A DNA stretch of 64,000 nt from Akkermansiaceae bacterium (GTDB taxonomy: Bacteria > Verrucomicrobiota > Verrucomicrobiia > Verrucomicrobiales > Akkermansiaceae): NCBI GenBank assembly GCA_903934285.1, contig CAIZNN010000202.1:1-64000 (forward strand), read 5' to 3'. The notes under the pieces are model-generated. The model searched no databases. It had not been told where the DNA came from and saw only the letters and a program-made list of their open reading frames with translations. Positions 8,173-16,167 of the stretch are shown here, piece by piece. Numbering within the stretch: the stretch's first letter is position 1; each line of letters opens with the position of its first letter. Position numbers and translations under genes: made by a program.

Positions 8173-9978
8173 TCAGCCGTCGGCGGCGGTTTGGGTCAGC
8201 ACCTTGTTGACCGCCCGGTAGGAGCGGACCAAGACATTGAATTCATCGCGCCAGGGCACAAAAACGGGCTTGGCCTCGTTATTGCGGCCGCGGGTGGCGC
8301 GGGCGAGGGTGCGGATGGTTAGAACCATTTCGCGGACCTCGGCTTGGAGCGGGCGGTCGCGCATTCCGGCATAACGTTCGAGGCGGTCGACTTCGCGCAG
8401 GCAACGCTCAAAGGCCTCGTTGAGGGGCTTGGTTTGGAGGGTTTCGACCGGATGGGTAGTGATCCAAACCATGGGCTGGATGGCGCAGCGCAGTTCGGCT
8501 GCCAGGATGTTGCGTGGCAGCAGGGAGGGCCGCTTGCCGGCCCCTTGCATCGCCAGCATGCGGGCGGAGGCATGGAACGGGGCGGTTTCGGCCAGGTCTT
8601 CGAGCCGCTGGCGGACAAACCGGTTGGCCACGTAGACAGCGACGGATTGGGCGCCGAGCTTGGAGCGGACTGCGTGGAAATTGGCGGTGACGGCGGCCAG
8701 GTCGGGGCTTGGGGTTTTGGCGGAGCGTGCGATGAGTTGCTGGAGGTTGGCGGCCAGCAGCACTTCGTAGTTGAGGAAAAAGCCGGAGTCTTCCATGGCC
8801 AGGATGGCTGGCAGGAACGGCTCGGCCTCCAGCGGCAGGACCAGGCGCCCGCCGCCACCATCGGTTAGGGCGCGGAGTTTGTCCCAAAACCGCGGCGGCA
8901 GCTTGAAGGAACCATCCGCCTGAATTTCGCCAATCACGGTGGCGTGTGGTTCGCAACCGGTGATGGCGGCGTGCATCAGCAGCGCCGCCGCGGCGGAAAT
9001 GGCATTGTGGTTGCGCTCGCTCAGATAGTCCGCGTTATCGCCACACCCCAAGCTCACCGCAACGCCGGCCGGCGCCTTGCCGAGTTGTTTTTCTAACGCC
9101 TTGAGCAGGGGGTCGCGGATCGATCTCAAAGGATCTGTCATGACGCCCTTGGTGGCGTCCGCCCCAAGCACAGAAACCGAGAGGAGGACCAACTTTGCCG
9201 GCCCCTCGCTGGGCTTGGCCAGCATCCGCACCGGCACCGGGCGCAGGACAAACAATTCGGTGGCTTTGTCATAGGTCCACAGCGGGGTGGTGACTGTGGC
9301 CGTGGCCAGCAACGCGGGCTTCCTGGGTGCCGGATCGTCCACCGCAACCGGCCCCGTGGGGGACTGCGGCGGGTCATTTTTGACGACCCGCTCGACCTTA
9401 TTAAACGCCTCGAGCGGCTGGACCCAACCGCCCCAGGCACCTTGCCCGCCGCTTTTCCGCAGTTCTTCGGCGCGCGGGTGTTGTGGATCGGCGATGGCCA
9501 TGACGTCGCCCAGACAAGCGGCAAGCGCACGCCCCGCACTCCCCGCCGCAGCGGTCTCCAACCACTCGAGAAGTTGCCACACCTGGGCGCGGGCCGCAGC
9601 AGCCAGTGGCTGTGCGGCGGCCGTTGGTTTGGGTTCGCCCATGCTGAAGGCTTCCAAGATGGCGCGGGCTTCCACATTGACCGGCTGCAAGGCAAGTGCG
9701 AGGGCGAGCAATTGGGCGGCGGTGCGGCGCTGGAGCGGAGTTTCGCCGCCTTGGGCTTGCGCCAGCACACCGAGTTGTTGGGAAAGACCGATCATGGTAT
9801 CCGCATCCAGCGGCAGCCGATCACGCCGAAACGCCACCCCTTCCTCCGCCGGCGCAACAAAGGACACTCCCGCCGCAGGACGCTCCGCCGCGGCTCCCGC
9901 CGGCATCGCCGACACCTGGCACGCCATGAGTAGCGCGACCCAAATGCCAAGCCGGGCTGGAATTTTCAGCAGATTCAT
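8173..9978 (-). CDS. Secreted protein with a degenerate Lon-protease-like domain
   Basis: A 601-residue protein starting MNLLKIPARLGIWVALLMAC, a good Sec signal peptide. Residues about 30-250 are Ala-rich helical sequence with a Pro-rich linker. Residues about 300-390 resemble the Lon (S16) proteolytic domain: an SAAAALLMHAAITG helix, the strand VIGEIQADGSFKLPP that parallels Lon MTGEITLRGRVLPIGG, and RLVLPLEAE like Lon TVLIPEEN. The catalytic GPSAG serine motif is not preserved, and the position of the catalytic Lys in GGLKEK appears to be Trp in RFWDKL. The C-terminal 200 residues are helical and unrecognised. It is probably a non-enzymatic exported protein. A start at 10071 is possible but would lose the signal peptide. 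Confidence 0.7.
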   Translation of the reverse strand: MNLLKIPARLGIWVALLMACQVSAMPAGAAAERPAAGVSFVAPAEEGVAFRRDRLPLDADTMIGLSQQLGVLAQAQGGETPLQRRTAAQLLALALALQPVNVEARAILEAFSMGEPKPTAAAQPLAAAARAQVWQLLEWLETAAAGSAGRALAACLGDVMAIADPQHPRAEELRKSGGQGAWGGWVQPLEAFNKVERVVKNDPPQSPTGPVAVDDPAPRKPALLATATVTTPLWTYDKATELFVLRPVPVRMLAKPSEGPAKLVLLSVSVLGADATKGVMTDPLRSIRDPLLKALEKQLGKAPAGVAVSLGCGDNADYLSERNHNAISAAAALLMHAAITGCEPHATVIGEIQADGSFKLPPRFWDKLRALTDGGGGRLVLPLEAEPFLPAILAMEDSGFFLNYEVLLAANLQQLIARSAKTPSPDLAAVTANFHAVRSKLGAQSVAVYVANRFVRQRLEDLAETAPFHASARMLAMQGAGKRPSLLPRNILAAELRCAIQPMVWITTHPVETLQTKPLNEAFERCLREVDRLERYAGMRDRPLQAEVREMVLTIRTLARATRGRNNEAKPVFVPWRDEFNVLVRSYRAVNKVLTQTAADG

Positions 9979-10058
9979 CTTCCAGGCAATGGTGGAATCA
10001 ATCCGCCAGGATTCAAGCCAACATTGCGGATTTTTCGATCTTGCGGCATGCTCGGGGC

Positions 10059-10472
10059 ATGCCAAGCGCACCCCCCCAGCTCGAAACCCGCGAAGAGGTG
10101 ATGTTTTTCGATACCGACTGCGGCGGTGTCGTCCACAACCTCGCCTACCTGCGCATGATCGAAACCTGCCGCACCCGCCTCGCCGCCCTCATGGGATTGG
10201 ACCTCCGTGCCATGGCCGACACCCGCCAGTACCCGGTGGTCACCCGCACCGAGATCGACTACAAGCGTCCGGCCCGGCTCGGCGAGTGGCTGGTGGTCCG
10301 CGGCCGGTTGGATGCACTCGCCCGCGCCCGCTTCTGGTGTGTCTTTGAAATGATCCGCGAGGCCGATGGCCAGACCCTCGTCACCTCCCGCCAGACGCTC
10401 GCCCTGGTCAACATGCCCGAAGGCAAACCCGTCCGCCTGCCTGCCGCTTGGGCCGGACAGTGGGGCCTGTGA
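10059..10472 (+). CDS. YbgC/4-hydroxybenzoyl-CoA-type acyl-CoA thioesterase
   Basis: A 137-residue hot-dog-fold protein. The active-site signature FFDTDCGGVVHNLAYLRMIE (about residues 15-34) carries the catalytic Asp and the VVHN-YL-E pattern of the YbgC family. EIDYKRPARLGEWLVV forms the central sheet. It hydrolyses short acyl-CoA or acyl-ACP thioesters in the cytoplasm. YbgC elsewhere sits in tol-pal clusters, but here it stands alone, divergent from the secreted Lon-like protein. The start could be the TTG at 10041; the ATG at 10059 is preferred. Confidence 0.85.
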   Translation: MPSAPPQLETREEVMFFDTDCGGVVHNLAYLRMIETCRTRLAALMGLDLRAMADTRQYPVVTRTEIDYKRPARLGEWLVVRGRLDALARARFWCVFEMIREADGQTLVTSRQTLALVNMPEGKPVRLPAAWAGQWGL

Positions 10473-10605
10473 AGCCGCGGCCAGAGGTGGCTGCCGCGTC
10501 CTGCCGCAGGCCGTGGCTGCAGCGTCCTGCCGCGCTTGTGGTCCGCAAGGTGCCGGCCTAACCGATCCCGGGCATCTCCGGCAAGGGCCCCGCAGAAATC
10601 CGCCC

Positions 10606-12234
10606 TCACCCCGCCCGCCGGCAATTTTCACCCTGGCTCGTGAAGCACAGCGCCACGGCGGCGGTCACCACGGTGCCGGCCATGATCCGCCACGGGAACT
10701 CGATGATCGGGAACCAGGCCGGATTGTCGTAGAGGGGGTGGCCGGAAATCATTTGGGTCAGGTCGTTGGGCAGATTGCTCAAGATGGCCACCGCCACGAT
10801 CCCGGCAGTCATGGCCATGAGATTGCCGGCTTCACTGCCGCGGTGGCGGGTGAACAAGCCGACCATGAAAATGCCTAACAACGAGCCGTAGGTGTAACCG
10901 AAACTCCCGAGAATGATCCCGATGATGCTGAGGCTGGGATGGCACGCCTTGACAAAGGCGGTGGCCAGCCCGACCAAAATCAGCACCAGGGTGAAACCGA
11001 CGGTGCTGAGTTTGATGATGCGCACCCGCTGGGCGTCGTCGTTCGGCGTGCCAAACCAGCGGAAATGGAAATCGCGCGAATAACTCGTCGCCAGCGAGTT
11101 CATCGCCGTGCCGAGCGAGCCCATGGTGGTGGCCAACACCCCGGCCACCACCAGCCCGCGCAACCCGCCCGGCATCACATCGACAACGAAATACGGGAAG
11201 ATCCGCGTGCTGTCGGGTTGGCCCGCCGCCATCGGCAGATAGGGGTCGGCCACCACGTGACCGTAATACACCGCCAGCAGAATTCCGATCGTTAGCACGG
11301 CGAAGGTCACCGGGATATCGGCCAAGCCCGACAAGATGGTGGCCACGGCGCTTTGGCGTTGGTTTTTGGCGGTGAGCATCCGCTGCACCATGTCCTGATC
11401 GGTGCCGTGGGTGGCGAGCGTGACAAACAACGAGCCAAACAACGCCGCCCACACGGTGAACTCGGTTTCTAACACACTCTTGAGCTTGCCCCACGGCGTG
11501 GCCGCGGCGACCTCGCCCTCCCATTGCCACAGCCGCAGATCGTTAGGTCCGGTGAGGTGGCTCTTGGCCCCGGCCCAGCCGCCGGGGATGTGGCCGAGCA
11601 AATACCACACCGAAAACCCCAGCGCCGCAAACAACACCGCAATCTGCAACACGTCGGTCCAGATCACCGCCTTGATGCCGCCGACGGCGGTGTAGGCCGC
11701 CGTCAGCAGACTGATGAGCACCAAGGCGGCGCCGGTGAACCAGAATTGCTCCCAATTACCTAACGGCTCGCCGCGGTGGGTCTGGTTCCAGATCACCACC
11801 AGTAACAGGGTGGGCACCCACAGCCGCGAGCCGCTGGCCAGCGAGCGGGTGAGCAGGAAGATGGCGCTGGCCATGCGGCGGGTGCGCGGGCCGAAGCGGA
11901 TCTCGAGAAACTCGTAAATGCTCACCACGTTGTGCTTGTAATAGGCCGGGATGAACACCGCGCTGACCACCAGCCTGGCTAACAGATAGCCGAGCATGAG
12001 TTGGGCATAGGTGTAATTGCGCAGCCGGAACCCTTCGCCCGGCGAGCCGAAAAACGTGCCGGCGCTGATTTCCGAGGCCAGGATCGAGGCCAGCACCGCC
12101 CACCACGGAATCGAGCGGCCGCCCAACGCGAAATCCGCCACGCTGCGGTTGCGCCGGCTGCAATACACCCCGATCCACACGATCACTGCAAAGTACGCCC
12201 CGATGATGGCGAGGTCCAATCCGTAATCCGACAT
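10606..12234 (-). CDS. Sodium:solute symporter (SSS family)
   Basis: A 542-residue membrane protein with about 13 hydrophobic helices. It starts outside with MSDYGLDLAIIGAYFAVIVW and shows the SSS core: the unwound first core helix around ADFALGGRSIPWWAVLASIL, ASEISAGTFFGSPGEGF, and helices with VGGIKAVIWTDVLQ, which match the GGxxAVxxTD signature of SSS transporters (SGLT/PutP/NanT group). It imports a small organic solute, such as a sugar, sialic acid, amino acid or myo-inositol, with sodium. Substrate cannot be set from sequence. An in-frame start at 12276 exists, but 12234 gives the usual N-terminus. Confidence 0.9.
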   Translation of the reverse strand: MSDYGLDLAIIGAYFAVIVWIGVYCSRRNRSVADFALGGRSIPWWAVLASILASEISAGTFFGSPGEGFRLRNYTYAQLMLGYLLARLVVSAVFIPAYYKHNVVSIYEFLEIRFGPRTRRMASAIFLLTRSLASGSRLWVPTLLLVVIWNQTHRGEPLGNWEQFWFTGAALVLISLLTAAYTAVGGIKAVIWTDVLQIAVLFAALGFSVWYLLGHIPGGWAGAKSHLTGPNDLRLWQWEGEVAAATPWGKLKSVLETEFTVWAALFGSLFVTLATHGTDQDMVQRMLTAKNQRQSAVATILSGLADIPVTFAVLTIGILLAVYYGHVVADPYLPMAAGQPDSTRIFPYFVVDVMPGGLRGLVVAGVLATTMGSLGTAMNSLATSYSRDFHFRWFGTPNDDAQRVRIIKLSTVGFTLVLILVGLATAFVKACHPSLSIIGIILGSFGYTYGSLLGIFMVGLFTRHRGSEAGNLMAMTAGIVAVAILSNLPNDLTQMISGHPLYDNPAWFPIIEFPWRIMAGTVVTAAVALCFTSQGENCRRAG

Positions 12235-12397
12235 GCGCCGCACGCTAGCCCGTCCACCCGCCATGCCAAGCGCCAAATTGCCGCGCCAGCCCGCCGTGAC
12301 AAACCGCCCTCGCCTCCAGCCGCGCCCCCGCCCGCGGCTGCACCGCCCAGCCGCGGAAATTGCCCGCCGCGCCAGATTTCCAATCTAACATCTCGAT

Positions 12398-13324
12398 TTG
12401 TGCGCCGCAGTTGGCTTGGCTGGTGTTGCCGTGCCCGCCGCCACCCTGCATGCCTGCCTGCTTGCCGCGCGTCCCAAGACGCTGCCCGCCGCCATCGTGC
12501 CGGTGTGGGTCGGCTGCGTGCTGGCGTGGAAACTCAGCGGCCAATTCGATCCCTGGCTGGCCGGGGGCACCCTGGGCGGCTCGCTCGCCATCCAAATCGC
12601 CACCAACTTTTTCAATGACGCGATCGATTCGCACAAAGGGGCCGACACCGCAGGCCGGCTCGGGCCGACGCGGGTCACGGCTTCCGGCCTGATGTCGGCG
12701 CGGCTGGTACTGGGTTGGGCGCTGGCCTTTTTGTTGTTGGCATTCATTTGCGGGATCCTTCTCTACCAGGCAAGGGGCTGGCCGATCCTGGCCATCGGGG
12801 TGCCGTCGTTGTTTCTCGCCTACGGCTACACCGGAGGCCCGTTTCCACTCGCTTACCGCGGACTGGGCGAAGTGTTTGTCATTCTTTTCTTCGGCTTCAT
12901 CGCCGTGGCGGGCAGCGTTTTCATCCAAACCGGGACCTGGCCGGCTGCGGCCTGGTTGTTAGGATGGCAGGTCGGCCTGCTCTCCGCGGTGCTGATTTCC
13001 ATCAACAACCTGCGCGACCGGGCGGAAGACGCCACCACCGGCAAGCGCACCTTGGCCGTGCGCTGCGGCCAGCAGGCGGCCGTGGCGGTGATTGCCCTGG
13101 AACTGGTGCTTGCCGCGGCCGCCGGCGGCGCGTGGCTCGCGCTGGGCCAAGGGGCGCTGGCGGCCGCCGGCCTGCCCGTGGTCGTGCTTGGCTGGCGGAT
13201 CCTCCACGGCGTGCGGACCCTGCCGCCCGGCCCCGGGTTCAACCGCTTGCTGGCGCTTGGCGGCGTCCAGCTGGTATTATTTGCCGCGGTGTTTCACTTG
13301 GCAGCGGGTTGGCGCTGGCCGTGA
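12398..13324 (+). CDS. menA: 1,4-dihydroxy-2-naphthoate polyprenyltransferase
   Basis: A 308-residue UbiA-family prenyltransferase with eight to nine membrane helices. The start LLAARPKTLPAAIVPVWVG is typical of MenA. The two Asp-rich, magnesium-binding motifs are NFFNDAIDSHKGAD (about residue 70) and SINNLRDRAEDATTGKRTLA (about residue 198), the latter a MenA hallmark. It attaches the polyprenyl tail to DHNA to give demethylmenaquinone at the inner membrane, so the organism probably respires with menaquinone. The start codon is uncertain: TTG at 12398 or GTG at 12431. No other men genes are adjacent. Confidence 0.9.
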   Translation: MCAAVGLAGVAVPAATLHACLLAARPKTLPAAIVPVWVGCVLAWKLSGQFDPWLAGGTLGGSLAIQIATNFFNDAIDSHKGADTAGRLGPTRVTASGLMSARLVLGWALAFLLLAFICGILLYQARGWPILAIGVPSLFLAYGYTGGPFPLAYRGLGEVFVILFFGFIAVAGSVFIQTGTWPAAAWLLGWQVGLLSAVLISINNLRDRAEDATTGKRTLAVRCGQQAAVAVIALELVLAAAAGGAWLALGQGALAAAGLPVVVLGWRILHGVRTLPPGPGFNRLLALGGVQLVLFAAVFHLAAGWRWP

Positions 13325-13406
13325 ACCAACTGGTGGCGATTTTCCCCTTGCGCCGCAGGCAGGATGGGGGCAAATTCAGGCGCTGAGAACCATCAACCTG
13401 ACCTCC

Positions 13407-13646
13407 ATGAAATACTCGCTTGCCATCCTCGCCCTCGCGGCGGCCTTCGCCCTGCCTTCCTGCTCCAACCAGGGGCCTAACACAAATACCGGCATGGCCA
13501 CCGGTGCCCTGCTCGGTGCGGGAACGGGTGCCATCATCGGCCATCAATCCGGCCACACGGGTGAGGGCGCACTCATCGGCGGTGCCGGCGGCGCGCTCAT
13601 TGGCGGGGCTTACGGCAAATCCAAGGACCAACGCGAAGGCTATTGA
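13407..13646 (+). CDS. Small glycine-zipper lipoprotein
   Basis: A 79-residue protein: signal peptide MKYSLAILALAAAFALPSCS with lipobox LPSC, then two glycine-zipper segments (GALLGAGTGAIIGHQSG and GALIGGAGGALIGGAYG), and a charged KSKDQREGY end. It resembles the OsmB/YMGG-like small outer-membrane lipoproteins, some of them stress-induced. Glycine zippers pack helices within membranes. It lies 82 bases after menA and ends 10 bases before the convergent argA. Exact role unknown. Confidence 0.8.
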   Translation: MKYSLAILALAAAFALPSCSNQGPNTNTGMATGALLGAGTGAIIGHQSGHTGEGALIGGAGGALIGGAYGKSKDQREGY

Positions 13647-13656
13647 GCGCCGGGCG

Positions 13657-14745
13657 TCACGCGCCCGCCAGCACCCGCGCAAACACCAGCGAATCACGCC
13701 CGCTGGCCTCAAATTGCCGGCGCCGCGCCACGGGCAGATCCGCCACCGTGGCCGGCGTGTAGCCGAGCCGCTTGTTGAAGAAATCCGCCGCGCGGTTGGT
13801 CAGGGCGAACACCCGCGTGATCCCCTGCTCGCGCGCCATGGCTTCGGCGTGCTGCACCAACTCGATGCCATAGCCCCGGCCCTCGTGCGATTGTTTCACA
13901 TGCAGGCAGGCGACCTCGGCACAGCCTTCGGCGGGATATTGGTGCAAGGCGACACATCCGACCACGTTGTCGTCTATCGCCATGACCCGGAAATCGCCGA
14001 GGCGGGACTGGATGTCCTCATAGGTGCGCGCCACCAGCTTGGTGCGGCGCACCGCGCGCCCGATCATTCCTAACAACTCCGGGATGTCCTCCTCGCGCAA
14101 TGCGCGGATCACCCGGTAGCTGTCGCCATGGATCATGGTGCCCACGCCTTCGTTGAAGAACAACTCATCCACCAGCACCCCGTGGCGCCGGCCATTGAGG
14201 ACATGCACGCGCGGCACGCCGCGCTGGCAGGCGGCGGCGGCGGCCCGCAACAACGCCGCCCCGGCACCACTCGTGCGACTGGCCAGTTCCCCGGCGTCGG
14301 CCGCGCGGATGGCATGGACCGGGGCGCCATCGATTAAAATCGCTTCTTCCAGCAAGGCGATGATTTTGGCGACGCCGATGCCGTTGGCGAAATCGACGAC
14401 GGGCCGATCCAAGGGGCCGGTGGCGGTGGCATCGATGATGGCGGACTGGCCGCGGCCGAGGATTTCCATCACCTCGCGCACCGCCTCGGGATCGGTGATG
14501 GGCCGGGTCACCCGCGCGGCCATGATCTCGCATTCCAGGGTCCAATCGTAGAGGTCCTTGAGATCGCCGCCGAGCACCCCGAGCACCAGTTTGACTCCGA
14601 GGTCTTCGAGCACGGCCAGATCCAGCAAGGTTTCCGCAATGGCGGGCTCCGGCAACAACCCCGCCTCAATCAACACGAAAAACACCTTCCCGCGAAATTG
14701 CGGAATGTATCGCAGAACCTCTCGTACGTCGCTTTGCTGCGCCAC
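13657..14745 (-). CDS. argA: ArgA-type amino-acid N-acetyltransferase (N-acetylglutamate synthase)
   Basis: A 362-residue protein. Residues 1-210 resemble the amino-acid-kinase fold of ArgA (DLAVLEDLGVKLVLGV, LIDGAPVHAI, RRHGVLVDELFFNEGVGTMI). Residues 215-362 form a GNAT domain with the acetyl-CoA loop near HVKQSHEGRGYGIELVQHAE and FALTNRAADFFNKRLGY. This matches N-acetylglutamate synthase, the first step of arginine synthesis, rather than a plain GNAT. It is shorter than E. coli ArgA (about 440), mainly within the kinase-like half, which is regulatory in this family. The start is GTG at 14745. No other arg genes are adjacent. Confidence 0.82.
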   Translation of the reverse strand: MAQQSDVREVLRYIPQFRGKVFFVLIEAGLLPEPAIAETLLDLAVLEDLGVKLVLGVLGGDLKDLYDWTLECEIMAARVTRPITDPEAVREVMEILGRGQSAIIDATATGPLDRPVVDFANGIGVAKIIALLEEAILIDGAPVHAIRAADAGELASRTSGAGAALLRAAAAACQRGVPRVHVLNGRRHGVLVDELFFNEGVGTMIHGDSYRVIRALREEDIPELLGMIGRAVRRTKLVARTYEDIQSRLGDFRVMAIDDNVVGCVALHQYPAEGCAEVACLHVKQSHEGRGYGIELVQHAEAMAREQGITRVFALTNRAADFFNKRLGYTPATVADLPVARRRQFEASGRDSLVFARVLAGA

Positions 14746-14854
14746 GCCGCGACCTTACCAATCTGTGCCGCCACCGCAAGGATGGCATGCGGAATTCCCC
14801 ATTTATCCTGTAACTTTTCCTCCCCTCGCGGCTCAATGGTGGCAACACCGCGAT

Positions 14855-15112
14855 ATGAAATGCACCGACATGCTGGCAATGCTCAATGATTTCGTGGACG
14901 GCACGATCGACCCGTCCATCTGCGCGGAATTCGAGCGCCACCTCGCCGGGTGCAATCCGTGCCAGGTGGTGGTGGACAACATCCGCCAAACCATCACCCT
15001 CTACCAGAATGGCCAACCGTATGAACTGCCCGCACAATTCCGCCAACAATTGCACACCGCGTTGCGCGCCCGCTGGAAGGAAACCCATCGCACTGCCGAC
15101 ACCAATCCATGA
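14855..15112 (+). CDS. Putative zinc-finger (zf-HC2) anti-sigma-factor-like protein
   Basis: An 85-residue soluble protein beginning MKCTDMLAMLNDFVDGTID. The pattern Cys3, then HLAGCNPC (His-x3-Cys-x2-Cys near residue 30), is the zinc-binding module of ZAS anti-sigma factors. There is no membrane helix and no sigma factor beside it. Its stop overlaps the ATG of the RND adaptor gene by four bases, so it is translationally coupled to the efflux operon and probably regulates it or senses its substrate. A link to an unlinked ECF sigma factor is inference. Confidence 0.75.
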   Translation: MKCTDMLAMLNDFVDGTIDPSICAEFERHLAGCNPCQVVVDNIRQTITLYQNGQPYELPAQFRQQLHTALRARWKETHRTADTNP

Positions 15113-16167
15113 ACCGCTCCCGACCTGAAAAACCAGCCATGAATCCCATGCACTCGTTTCCCGGCATCCTGCTGGCAGCCCTGCTGGTCGGCGCCTGCCA
15201 CCGGCACGATGCCGCCGCGCCGCCCGCCGCCACCCCGCCTGCCGTGGCGGTGCAGCTCACCGCCGCGAGCTTGCAATCCTATCAGGCCACCGAGGACGTC
15301 GTCGGCACCGTGCGCTCGAAACAACGCGCCGTGATCGAGGCCAAGGTCAGCGGCCGCCTCCTCCAATACCTCGTCGCCCCGGGCCAGCCGGTCCAATCCG
15401 GCGAGTTGCTGGCCGAGTTGGACGTGCAGGAGAGCCGCGCCAGGCGCGAGCAAGCCAAGGCCGTGTTGGACCAGGCGCAGCGCGATCTGGCGCGCCAGCA
15501 GCAACTCATTCTCACCAACGCCACCAGCAAGCAGGAATTCGAGGCTGCCGCCGCCCGCGCCAAGGTGGCCGCCGCCGGGCTCAGCGAGGCGGACACCATG
15601 TTGGGCTATGCCAGAGTCACCGCGCCGTTTGATGGGGTCATCACCCGCAAGCTCGCCGATGTGGGCGATCTGGCGATGCCCGGCAAACCGCTGATGGAAC
15701 TGGAGGCCCCGCGCGTGCTGCGCTTTGAAACCGACCTGCCGGAAAGCCTGCTGGACCGCATCAAGCTCGGCGACACCCTCGCCGTGACCGTCCCCGCGTT
15801 GCCAGCACCGGTGCCTGCCACAGTCTCGGAAATCTCCCCGGTGGCCGATGCGGTGAGCCGCACGTTCCTGGTCAAGCTCGACTTGCCGGCCGCCGCCGGC
15901 CTGCGCCCCGGCCAGTTCGGCCGCGTCGCGGTGCCAGTCGCGGCAACCGAGTTGTTGTTAGTGCCGCGCCAGGCGCTGCTCAAACGCGGCCAGATGGAGG
16001 CGGTCTTTGTCGTCAGGGACCACCGCGCCTCGCTGCGCCTGGTCAAAACCGGCAAGGTGCTCGCTGACAAACTCGAGATTCTCTCCGGGCTCGAACCGGG
16101 CGATGCGATCGTGACCAGCGAGGCGTCGCAGCTCACCGATGGCCAACCCGTGACGCCACAGCCATGA
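15109..16167 (+). CDS. RND efflux periplasmic adaptor (membrane fusion protein), lipoprotein
   Basis: A 352-residue HlyD/AcrA-family adaptor. Signal peptide with lipobox-like [10 protein letters not shown] near residue 25, a biotinyl-lipoyl hairpin ([20 protein letters not shown]), an alpha-helical coiled hairpin ([20 protein letters not shown]), the return lipoyl half ([20 protein letters not shown]) and a beta-barrel domain. It bridges the inner-membrane pump with an outer-membrane channel. It overlaps both neighbours by four bases: the zinc-finger gene upstream and the RND pump downstream. No TolC-like gene follows, so the channel must be encoded elsewhere. Confidence 0.92.
   Translation: MNRSRPEKPAMNPMHSFPGILLAALLVGACHRHDAAAPPAATPPAVAVQLTAASLQSYQATEDVVGTVRSKQRAVIEAKVSGRLLQYLVAPGQPVQSGELLAELDVQESRARREQAKAVLDQAQRDLARQQQLILTNATSKQEFEAAAARAKVAAAGLSEADTMLGYARVTAPFDGVITRKLADVGDLAMPGKPLMELEAPRVLRFETDLPESLLDRIKLGDTLAVTVPALPAPVPATVSEISPVADAVSRTFLVKLDLPAAAGLRPGQFGRVAVPVAATELLLVPRQALLKRGQMEAVFVVRDHRASLRLVKTGKVLADKLEILSGLEPGDAIVTSEASQLTDGQPVTPQP

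Noticed and set aside
9287-10348. Long plus-strand frame opposite the Lon-like protein gene
   Set aside because: It is antisense to a gene with a signal peptide and typical composition. It is Arg/Pro/Ser-rich, as expected of a high-GC shadow frame.
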